From positions 1 through 5,008 of the forward strand of contig JAILEJ010000210.1 of assembly GCA_024688095.1 (NCBI GenBank): 5,008 nucleotides of DNA, written 5' to 3'. Source of the stretch: Butyrivibrio sp. GTDB lineage: Bacteria; Bacillota; Clostridia; Lachnospirales; Lachnospiraceae. Positions 1 to 5,008 of this stretch are shown here, piece by piece (the stretch's first letter is position 1; every line of letters starts with the position of its first letter). The notes below the pieces were generated by a model. That model had not been told where the DNA came from, made no database searches, and worked only from the letters and a program-made list of their open reading frames with translations. The position numbers and the translations under genes were made by a program.

Positions 1-897
1 AATCATGTCTTTTGTCCTGCATTTACGGATGATGAGATGAAAGAAATAGTAAAGATATGTGACCATATTTCCTTTAATTCACTTCGTCAGCTTGAATATC
101 ATAGAAAGGCCTGGGAGAATGCAAATGTAAGCGTGGGTATACGTATAAACCCTGAGTATTCTACTCAGGAGGGACATGAAATATATGACCCTTGTGCACC
201 GGGGTCAAGGCTTGGAATAAGACTTTGTGATATGCCGGAAATGCTGCCTGAAGGAGTAGAGGGAATACATTTCCATACGCTTTGTGAGCAGGGGGCAGAG
301 CCTCTTTCGGAAACTGTAAAAGCTGTTGAGAAGCATTTTGGAAAGTATTTAAAAAAGGTAAAGTGGATCAATTTAGGTGGTGGTCACCACATCACTAAGC
401 CTGGTTATAATATAGATTTACTTAAAGAGACAATTAAGCATTTAATTACAACTTATAATGTAGAGGTTTATCTTGAACCGGGAGAAGCCATAGCTTTGAA
501 TGCAGGATATCTGTACACTAAGATTATGGATATTGTTGATAATACAATGCCTGTTTTAATTCTGGATGCATCTGCAGCATGTCATATGCCAGATGTACTG
601 GAGATGCCATACCGTCCTCCTCTTAGAAATGGCGGAGAACCTTCTGAAAAGAGATATACCTGTAGGCTCGCATCGAGAACCTGCCTTGCAGGAGATGTAA
701 TAGGTGATTATAGTTTTGATAAGATGCCTGAAATTGGAGATACACTTATTTTTGAAGATATGGCTATTTATTCAATGGTCAAGAATAATACCTTTAATGG
801 CATGCCGCTTCCTGATATTGCACTTATGCATGAAAATGGTGACTGTGAAGTTATAAAGCATTTTGGATATGAAGATTTTAAAGAAAGACTTTCCTGA
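1..897 (+). CDS. nspC: Carboxynorspermidine/carboxyspermidine decarboxylase, 5'-truncated by the window edge
   Basis: This is a PLP-dependent fold-III (alanine racemase-like) decarboxylase. In the family it removes CO2 from carboxynorspermidine or carboxyspermidine to give norspermidine or spermidine in the cytosol. The frame is open from base 1 (NHVFCPAF...), so the ATG at 37 is internal. The 298 visible residues lack the N-terminal part, where the PLP lysine should be. Counting from base 1, visible signatures are GIRINPEYS (about 46-54), SRLGIR, GIHFHTLCE, the glycine-rich phosphate-binding INLGGGHH (123-130), LEPGE (158-162), DASAACHMPD (189-198), the SRTCLAGD segment with the likely catalytic Cys at 228, and FEDMAIYS. 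The CHMPD and CLAGD segments and the short length favour NspC over diaminopimelate or ornithine/arginine decarboxylases of the same fold. aguA follows 18 bases downstream, which supports a polyamine operon. Which substrate is used, carboxyspermidine or carboxynorspermidine, cannot be read from the sequence. Confidence 0.93.
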   Translation, partial: NHVFCPAFTDDEMKEIVKICDHISFNSLRQLEYHRKAWENANVSVGIRINPEYSTQEGHEIYDPCAPGSRLGIRLCDMPEMLPEGVEGIHFHTLCEQGAEPLSETVKAVEKHFGKYLKKVKWINLGGGHHITKPGYNIDLLKETIKHLITTYNVEVYLEPGEAIALNAGYLYTKIMDIVDNTMPVLILDASAACHMPDVLEMPYRPPLRNGGEPSEKRYTCRLASRTCLAGDVIGDYSFDKMPEIGDTLIFEDMAIYSMVKNNTFNGMPLPDIALMHENGDCEVIKHFGYEDFKERLS

Positions 898-905
898 AGG
901 TCAGT

Positions 906-912
906 GGGAGGA
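906..912 (+). promoter_or_regulatory. Ribosome binding site of aguA (decides the start)
   Basis: The purine run GGGAGGA lies four to five bases before the ATG at 916. An in-frame GTG at 904 would place this Shine-Dalgarno sequence inside the gene and would leave only a weak AAGG very close upstream. The ATG is therefore the better start. Confidence 0.7.
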
Positions 913-915
913 AGA

Positions 916-2034
916 ATGATAATTAAAAATTCTAGCGCAGAAGTTGATGGCTTTTTTATGCCTGCAGAATACGATAAGCACCATGGAACTCTTCTTATAT
1001 GGCCTGTAAGACCTGGAAGCTGGGGAGTAGACCCGTCAGATGCGCAGAGGGCTTTTTGTGATATCGCGAGGGCACTCTCACCAAATGAAAATGTATATTT
1101 TCTTGCTGATAGTGATCATGCAAAAGAAGCTGAGGATGCACTTTCTGGAATTGCAAAGGTATATGAAATTCCTTCAGATGATTCATGGGCAAGGGATGTT
1201 GGTCCAACATTTGTGACAAACGGCTCAGATATAAGAGGTATAAATTGGAAATTCAATGCCTGGGGCGGAGAATATGACGGATTATATGCGCACTGGGACA
1301 AGGATGACAAGGTTGCAGAGCTTTTTTGCGATAAGCTTTCAAAAGACTGTTATGATTTTGGAGACTTTGTACTTGAAGGAGGCTCAATTCATACTGATGG
1401 AGAGGGCACTCTTCTTGTAACCGAGGCTTGCCTTTTAAGTAAGGGAAGAAATCCTGAGCTTTCAAGGCAGCAGATAGAAGAGAAATTAAAAAAGGCCCTT
1501 GGCGTTTCAAAAATACTATGGCTGCCAAGAGGTATTTATAATGATGAAACAAATGAGCATGTAGATAATGTATGCTGCTTTATAGCACCAGGCGAAGTAG
1601 TCCTTGCCTGGACAGATAATGAGGATGATCCGCAGTATGAGCTTTCAAAACAGGATCTTGATTATCTGGAAAAAGAGACAGATGCAAAGGGGAGAAAGAT
1701 TGTAGTTCATAAGCTTCCAATCCCTGATGTTCCGATTCTTGTTGAAGAAGATGATATGTCCTATGAATTTGAAGAGGGCGAAGATACAAGAGAAGAAGGA
1801 GAGCGTCTTGCAGCAAGCTATGTGAATTTTTACTTTGGAAATGGTGTTGTGCTTGTACCACAGTTTGGCGGGGCAAATGAATCAAGCGATAAGAGGGCGA
1901 TAAAAATTTTTGAAAAGCTTTGCCCTGACAGAAAGATTGTAGGTATTGATTCAAGGGCCGTTCTTCTTGGCGGAGGAAATATTCATTGTATAACGCAGCA
2001 GATTCCAGCTTTTAATAAAGGAGCAGATAAATGA
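916..2034 (+). CDS. aguA: Agmatine deiminase (agmatine iminohydrolase)
   Basis: Agmatine deiminase hydrolyses agmatine to N-carbamoylputrescine and ammonia in the cytosol. It belongs to the guanidine-modifying superfamily, which works through a covalent Cys intermediate. From the ATG at 916 the product is 372 residues, a normal family length; a GTG at 904 would add four. In order it shows the MPAEYDKHHGTLLIWP opening (15-30), DDSWARDVGPTFV (88-100), NAWGGEYDG (114-122), LEGGSIHTDGEGTLL (153-167), NDETNEHVDN (209-218), AASYVNFYFGNGVVLVPQFG (299-318) and the C-terminal LGGGNIHCITQQ (351-362). By comparison with known agmatine deiminases, the catalytic set is Cys358, His216, Glu154, Asp218 and Asp94, all present. 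The stop overlaps the aguB start by four bases (ATGA). The pairing with aguB and nspC points to biosynthetic use; a catabolic agmatine locus would normally carry a carbamoyltransferase, carbamate kinase and antiporter, and none is seen here. Confidence 0.96.
   Translation: MIIKNSSAEVDGFFMPAEYDKHHGTLLIWPVRPGSWGVDPSDAQRAFCDIARALSPNENVYFLADSDHAKEAEDALSGIAKVYEIPSDDSWARDVGPTFVTNGSDIRGINWKFNAWGGEYDGLYAHWDKDDKVAELFCDKLSKDCYDFGDFVLEGGSIHTDGEGTLLVTEACLLSKGRNPELSRQQIEEKLKKALGVSKILWLPRGIYNDETNEHVDNVCCFIAPGEVVLAWTDNEDDPQYELSKQDLDYLEKETDAKGRKIVVHKLPIPDVPILVEEDDMSYEFEEGEDTREEGERLAASYVNFYFGNGVVLVPQFGGANESSDKRAIKIFEKLCPDRKIVGIDSRAVLLGGGNIHCITQQIPAFNKGADK
2017..2023 (+). promoter_or_regulatory. Ribosome binding site of aguB, inside the aguA 3' end
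   Basis: AAAGGAG ends seven bases before the ATG at 2031 and lies wholly within the last codons of aguA. With the ATGA stop/start overlap, this suggests translational coupling of the two consecutive pathway enzymes. Confidence 0.75.
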
Positions 2035-2906
2035 GTAAAGTAAAAGTGGCAGCAATTCAGATGAATTGCACAAAAGAACCAATGGAAAATATTGAACATG
2101 CAGAAAAGCTTGTACGTAAGGCGGCAGCTGATGGTGCAAAGATAATACTTCTTCCTGAACTTTTTGAAAGAAACTATTTCTGCCAGGAAAGAAGATATGA
2201 ATATTATGATTTTGCTACTACTGTAGAAGATAATCCGGCAGTAATAAGGTTTTCAAAAGTTGCAAAAGAGTTGGAAATTGCACTGCCTGTAAGCTTTTAT
2301 GAAAAGGATGGAACAAGGCTTTTTAATTCTATAGCAATGATAGATGCAGATGGAAGTATAATGGGTGTATATCGTAAAACTCATATTCCGGATGACCACT
2401 ATTATCAGGAGAAATTTTATTTTACCCCGGGGAACACTGGATTTAAGGTGTGGAATACACGCTATGGAAATGTTGGAGTTGGAATATGCTGGGATCAGTG
2501 GTTTCCTGAGACAGCAAGGTGTATGGCACTTATGGGAGCGGATATTCTTCTTTATCCAACAGCAATTGGATCTGAGCCTATTCTTGAAGTAGACAGTTCA
2601 GGCCACTGGAGACGTACAATGCAGGGACATGCTGCTGCAAATATTGTTCCGGTAATGGCTGCAAACAGATATGGAGTTGAAACAGTTGAGCCATGCCAGG
2701 AAAATGGTAATCAAAGCTCATCCCTTACATTTTATGGATGCAGTTTTATTGCAGATGAAACAGGTGATATAGTTTGCTCTGCAGGAAGAGATAATGATGA
2801 AATTCTGACCTTCGAATTTGATTTTGCAGTTATCCGTGAGGACAGATTATCCTGGGGACTATTCAGAGATAGAAGACCAGAATGTTATAATGGTATTACG
2901 AGCTAA
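2031..2906 (+). CDS. aguB: N-carbamoylputrescine amidase
   Basis: This nitrilase-superfamily amidase hydrolyses N-carbamoylputrescine to putrescine, CO2 and ammonia, directly downstream of the AguA reaction. The 291-residue length is typical and the protein is a single-domain enzyme without a signal peptide. The Glu-Lys-Cys triad is intact: Glu43 in LLPELFERNYFCQE, Lys116 in GVYRKTHIPDD, and Cys153 in VGVGICWDQWFPE. Other family marks are YQEKFYFTPGNTGF (125-138), GADILLYPTAIGSEP (about 169-183), GHWRRTMQGHAAAN, and a C-terminal DRRPECY. The ICWDQWFPE context and the FYFTPG segment fit AguB better than a generic carbon-nitrogen hydrolase or beta-ureidopropionase, and the aguA neighbour makes this firm. 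The ATG sits in the ATGA overlap with aguA. The gene ends 86 bases before rsmH, with no clear terminator between them. Confidence 0.96.
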   Translation: MSKVKVAAIQMNCTKEPMENIEHAEKLVRKAAADGAKIILLPELFERNYFCQERRYEYYDFATTVEDNPAVIRFSKVAKELEIALPVSFYEKDGTRLFNSIAMIDADGSIMGVYRKTHIPDDHYYQEKFYFTPGNTGFKVWNTRYGNVGVGICWDQWFPETARCMALMGADILLYPTAIGSEPILEVDSSGHWRRTMQGHAAANIVPVMAANRYGVETVEPCQENGNQSSSLTFYGCSFIADETGDIVCSAGRDNDEILTFEFDFAVIREDRLSWGLFRDRRPECYNGITS

Positions 2907-2923
2907 TGCCTAAAATCGAAATC

Positions 2924-2941
2924 TAAGTTTTTGATAAGTTT
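2924..2941 (+). repeat. 7-base direct repeat (TAAGTTT) at 11-base period upstream of rsmH
   Basis: TAAGTTT occurs at 2924-2930 and again at 2935-2941, separated by TTGA, so the two copies lie about one helical turn apart. The AGTT core resembles the GTT core of LytTR-family half-sites, and a LytTR gene lies downstream in the same gene group. However, canonical LytTR/AgrA sites are 9-base repeats with a 12-13-base spacer, which this does not match. The repeat is seen directly; operator function is speculation, and chance is plausible in such AT-rich DNA. Confidence 0.35.
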
Positions 2942-2969
2942 GAACATAGCTACTTAGCAGGACTAAATT
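2940..2969 (+). promoter_or_regulatory. Weak candidate sigma-A promoter for rsmH
   Basis: TTGAAC (2940-2945) could be a -35 box and TAAATT (2964-2969) a -10 box, with 18 bases between; each matches the consensus at four of six positions. A better -35 match, TTGATA at 2931-2936, has no good -10 at the right distance. No clear terminator follows aguB, so read-through from the polyamine operon is an alternative source of transcription. Confidence 0.3.
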
Positions 2970-2979
2970 ATTTGTTTTG

Positions 2980-2985
2980 AAAGGA
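2980..2985 (+). promoter_or_regulatory. Ribosome binding site for the TTG start of rsmH
   Basis: AAAGGA lies seven bases before TTG at 2993. An in-frame TGA at 2978-2980 rules out any start further upstream, and the first in-frame ATG (codon 49) has no comparable purine run. TTG at 2993 is therefore the likely start, and the N-terminal extension is probably translated. Confidence 0.7.
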
Positions 2986-2992
2986 CGGATCA

Positions 2993-4036
2993 TTGGAAGA
3001 AAAGAAGCATAAGAGAAGAGTACATTATTCAGGAAAATATCCCAAAAAATTTGAAGAAAAATATAAAGAACAAAATCCGGAAAAGTATAAAGAAACAATT
3101 GAACATGTTATTGCAAAGGGGTCAACACCTGCAGGAATGCATATATCCATTATGGTAGAGGAAATCCTTGATTTTCTGCAGATTAAACCGGGACAAAAGG
3201 GGCTTGACTGTACTCTTGGATATGGCGGACATACCAGGAAAATGCTGGAAAAACTCGAGGGTCAGGGCTGCGTTTGGGGACTTGATGTGGATCCGATAGA
3301 ATCTGAGAAAACCATTAAAAGGTTAAGAGATGCAGGTTTTGATGAAGATATTTTTAAATTCAAATTAATTAACTTTGCCAATATAGACAAGGTGGCAGAG
3401 GAAGCAGGTAAGTTTGATTTTGTACTTGCAGATCTTGGTGTGTCTTCCATGCAGATAGATAATCCTGAAAGAGGTTTTTCTTATAAGATTGATGGACCAC
3501 TTGACCTTAGACTTGATCCTGAACATGGAGAATCAGCAGCTGAAAGGCTTCATAATATTACAAGAGAAGAGTTTGCAGGAATGATGATAGAAAATTCCGA
3601 TGAACCTTATGCTGAAGAAATAGCTGATAAAGTTTTTTCTCTTATGAGAAAGGGAAAACCTATGGACACGACAACTGAACTTAGGCAGGCAATAGAAAAT
3701 GCTCTTTGGAAGCTTCCTTCAGATGAAAAGGATATGGCTGTAAAGAAAAGCTGTGCAAGAGTTTTTCAGGCTCTTAGAATAGATGTTAACAGTGAGTTTG
3801 AGGTTCTCTATTCATTTTTGGAAAAGCTTCCCGGAATTCTTAATTCCGGAGCAAGAGTTGCTATTCTCACATTCCATTCAGGTGAAGACAGACTTGTTAA
3901 GAAATCCTTTAAAGAGTTATATAAACAGGGTATTTATAGCGAAATGGCAGCAGATGTTATAAGACCTTCTGCTGAAGAATGCAGAACTAATCCAAGAAGT
4001 AAGTCTACTAAAATGCGTTGGGCGGTAAAGAGCTGA
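2993..4036 (+). CDS. rsmH: 16S rRNA (cytosine(1402)-N(4))-methyltransferase, variant with basic N-terminal extension
   Basis: RsmH (MraW) is an S-adenosylmethionine-dependent enzyme that methylates N4 of C1402 in the 16S rRNA decoding centre. The TTG start gives 347 residues; typical RsmH is near 310. Residues 1-48 are a lysine-rich extension (KKHKRR, PKKFEEKYKEQNPEKYK) placed before the usual family start, here MHISIMVEEILDFL (49-62). The methyltransferase core is complete: SAM motif LDCTLGYGGHT (71-81), GLDVDP (96-101), ADLGVSSMQID (146-156), ERGFSYKIDGPLDLRLDP (159-176), FQALRIDVNSE (258-268), TFHSGEDRLVK (293-303) and NPRSKSTKMR (333-342). Two signature positions differ from the usual enzyme: GYGGHT rather than GGGGHS, and FHSGEDR rather than FHSLEDR. 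No mraZ, ftsL or penicillin-binding protein gene is adjacent, although rsmH usually sits in that division cluster. It may be a second, diverged copy, so identical target specificity is inferred. The LytTR gene starts two bases after its stop. Confidence 0.88.
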   Translation: MEEKKHKRRVHYSGKYPKKFEEKYKEQNPEKYKETIEHVIAKGSTPAGMHISIMVEEILDFLQIKPGQKGLDCTLGYGGHTRKMLEKLEGQGCVWGLDVDPIESEKTIKRLRDAGFDEDIFKFKLINFANIDKVAEEAGKFDFVLADLGVSSMQIDNPERGFSYKIDGPLDLRLDPEHGESAAERLHNITREEFAGMMIENSDEPYAEEIADKVFSLMRKGKPMDTTTELRQAIENALWKLPSDEKDMAVKKSCARVFQALRIDVNSEFEVLYSFLEKLPGILNSGARVAILTFHSGEDRLVKKSFKELYKQGIYSEMAADVIRPSAEECRTNPRSKSTKMRWAVKS

Positions 4037-4038
4037 AG

Positions 4039-4479
4039 ATGAAAATTGATATACAAAAAATACTCGAGGGTGAGGAAAAGATCGTAATACGATATAAGGA
4101 ACCAAACCCTTCAGTAGATAAAATCATAGGTATTCTTCGCAATGAAGGAAACAAATTGTGGGGAAAAATTGATGACAAGAATATTTGTATAATAATAAAT
4201 GAGATTTTATATCTTGAATCTGTAGATGATAAAGTATTTGCATATACCAAGGATAAGGTTCTTAGAATTGATGGTACTCTTAATTCATTTATGACAGAAG
4301 TAAGTGATGAGAGCTTTTTCAGATGCAGTAAATCCATGGTAATAAATGTAAACAGGCTTACTTCACTTAAGAGCCTTTCATCCAACAGAATTGATGCAAC
4401 CATGGAAAGTGGTGAACACGTGATAATCTCCAGAAGATATGCTTCTGAATTCAGAAGGCTTTTGAAGGGGGATAATTAA
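4039..4479 (+). CDS. LytTR DNA-binding domain transcriptional regulator without receiver domain
   Basis: This is a 146-residue stand-alone LytTR-type regulator. Residues 1-45 form a short N-terminal part (KIDIQKILEGEEKIVIRYKE) with no phospho-acceptor receiver domain. Residues about 46-142 match the LytTR fold: INEILYLESVDDKVFAYT (53-70), the FFRCSKSMVINVNRL stretch (93-107) corresponding to the conserved F-R-x-H-x-S-x-x-V-N region with Cys in place of His, and SRRYASEFRRLL (131-142). LytTR domains bind imperfect direct repeats and usually activate transcription. The ATG at 4039 is preferred; an in-frame TTG at 4018 would overlap rsmH and add seven residues. The Shine-Dalgarno is weak (AAAGAG at 4027-4032), so translation may depend on coupling to rsmH, whose stop lies two bases upstream. 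The next gene encodes a small membrane protein, the usual arrangement for LytTR regulatory pairs in which the membrane partner restrains the regulator. Target genes are unknown. Confidence 0.9.
   Translation: MKIDIQKILEGEEKIVIRYKEPNPSVDKIIGILRNEGNKLWGKIDDKNICIIINEILYLESVDDKVFAYTKDKVLRIDGTLNSFMTEVSDESFFRCSKSMVINVNRLTSLKSLSSNRIDATMESGEHVIISRRYASEFRRLLKGDN
4465..4472 (+). promoter_or_regulatory. Ribosome binding site of the membrane-protein gene
   Basis: AAGGGGGA overlaps the last codons of the LytTR gene and ends eight bases before the ATG at 4481. It is stronger than the LytTR gene's own site, so the membrane partner may be made in equal or greater amount. Confidence 0.65.
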
Positions 4480-4480
4480 G

Positions 4481-4948
4481 ATGAAAAAAGAAAAAAAATT
4501 AAATTTATGGGAACTATATCTTACCACCGAGATCGGGATAGAATTTAAGGCCTGTCTGTATTTTTTTGCAATTCTTTTTTTCTATTGTGTTTTTAGAATT
4601 ATAAATGGATCCTTTGAAGCTGAGATTTTACACATGACTGAAATGATATTTACCTGTTATATAATTGGTTATATTCAGGTGTATCTGCTATGGAACTTTG
4701 ATGAGTCAGATAAACTTGGATTAAAAGAAATATCAGGAATGATCATCTGTACTTTTTTGTATTGTTTGGTTGCGCATCTTGGAAGATGGTTTAACAGGGA
4801 AATAATTCCGGTGATTCTTCTTGGAGTCTATATTATGGTTACATATCTGTGTGTCTATTTAATATATAAAACCAAACGTAATATTGATGATAGAAAATTA
4901 AATGAGGAACTGAAATTATTCCAGACAGAACACAAAAAAAGTGAATGA
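4481..4948 (+). CDS. DUF3021-like four-helix membrane protein, probable partner of the LytTR regulator
   Basis: This 155-residue integral membrane protein has four predicted hydrophobic segments, at about residues 22-41, 52-71, 85-100 and 109-129. A charged N-terminus (KKEKK) precedes them and a polar, lysine-rich tail follows (KTKRNIDDRKLNEELKLF, 130-147), so both ends are probably cytoplasmic. No signal peptidase site or enzymatic motif is visible. The third and fourth segments joined by a short GRWFNRE loop, then a K-rich N-x-x-L-x-x-x-L tail, recall DUF3021 proteins, commonly found directly after stand-alone LytTR genes. Start and stop are clear: it begins one base after the LytTR stop and ends 22 bases before a strong terminator. 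By analogy with streptococcal LytTR regulatory systems such as HdrRM and BrsRM, it may hold its regulator inactive at the membrane. That role is inferred from gene order and topology, and the family call from pattern memory only. Confidence 0.7.
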   Translation: MKKEKKLNLWELYLTTEIGIEFKACLYFFAILFFYCVFRIINGSFEAEILHMTEMIFTCYIIGYIQVYLLWNFDESDKLGLKEISGMIICTFLYCLVAHLGRWFNREIIPVILLGVYIMVTYLCVYLIYKTKRNIDDRKLNEELKLFQTEHKKSE

Positions 4949-4970
4949 TAGAGTTAAAATACTGCATTTT

Positions 4971-5004
4971 ACGGGAACATATATTGTTCCCGTTTTTTAT
5001 TTTT
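4971..5004 (+). terminator. Intrinsic (Rho-independent) terminator
   Basis: ACGGGAAC (4971-4978) pairs perfectly with GTTCCCGT (4986-4993). One further A-T pair can close a five-base loop. A T-rich run, TTTTTTATTTTT, follows from 4993. It lies 22 bases after the membrane-protein stop and ends the rsmH-LytTR-membrane protein unit. The A-rich flank on the left is too weak for a convincing terminator on the opposite strand. Confidence 0.92.
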
Positions 5005-5008
5005 GATA

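Noticed and set aside
37..897. ATG at 37 as the true start of nspC
   Set aside because: The frame is open to base 1, and the residues before the ATG (CPAFTDDE) read as coding sequence. The family also needs an N-terminal PLP-lysine region that would be missing.
995..1954. Several open frames on the minus strand opposite aguA (up to 124 codons)
   Set aside because: They have no family resemblance, low-complexity Leu/His/Ser/Gln-rich products and no ribosome binding sites. They are mirror frames of a well-supported gene.
2365..2592. 75-codon plus-strand frame inside aguB
   Set aside because: It lies entirely within aguB in another frame and has no recognisable domain, while the aguB triad is intact in the main frame.
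2952..2966. Possible small hairpins (TTAG/CTAA, ACTTAG/CTAAGT) as a terminator or riboswitch before rsmH
   Set aside because: Stems are only four to six weak pairs, there is no following T run, and the gap is too short to hold a known riboswitch.
4008..4403. 131-codon minus-strand open frame opposite the LytTR gene
   Set aside because: The product is Ser/Leu/Ile/Phe-rich, as expected for the antisense of an AT-rich gene. The sense-strand LytTR motifs are clear.
1..5008. Phage, mobile element, CRISPR or toxin-antitoxin content
   Set aside because: No long repeats, integrase or transposase motifs, or attachment-site duplications were seen. All five genes fit ordinary chromosomal families, and the LytTR/membrane pair does not resemble a toxin-antitoxin system.

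Overview
This AT-rich window looks like a chromosomal segment of a low-GC Gram-positive bacterium, most likely an anaerobic Clostridia member close to the Lachnospiraceae (Butyrivibrio/Roseburia-like). That assignment is an inference. It rests on the purine-rich ribosome binding sites, the tight co-directional packing, the alternative polyamine genes, an RsmH variant with a lysine-rich N-terminal extension, and a LytTR plus small-membrane-protein pair. All five genes are on the + strand, and every protein-coding call is on that strand.

Positions 1-2906 are the distal part of a polyamine biosynthesis operon. It begins with a 5'-truncated carboxynorspermidine/carboxyspermidine decarboxylase (nspC). 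Agmatine deiminase (aguA) follows, then N-carbamoylputrescine amidase (aguB), whose start overlaps the aguA stop in an ATGA. AguA and AguB convert agmatine to putrescine. NspC performs the last step of the aspartate-semialdehyde-dependent route from putrescine (or diaminopropane) to spermidine (or norspermidine). The genes expected upstream, arginine decarboxylase and carboxy(nor)spermidine dehydrogenase, would lie outside the window.

Positions 2907-2992 are the only real intergenic gap (86 bases). It has no convincing terminator, a weak candidate promoter, and a 7-base direct repeat spaced 11 bases apart.

Positions 2993-4948 hold a second tight gene group. It starts with a TTG-initiated 16S rRNA (cytosine1402-N4)-methyltransferase (rsmH), which has a basic extension of about 48 residues and is not beside division or cell-wall genes. 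Two bases after its stop comes a stand-alone LytTR DNA-binding regulator, then a four-helix membrane protein resembling DUF3021. The last two look like a LytTR regulator and membrane-partner module. A strong intrinsic terminator at 4971-5004 closes the unit.

I found no tRNA, rRNA, CRISPR, insertion sequence or phage gene. The least ordinary parts are the RsmH variant and its linkage to the LytTR/membrane pair; the polyamine genes are well-known families.
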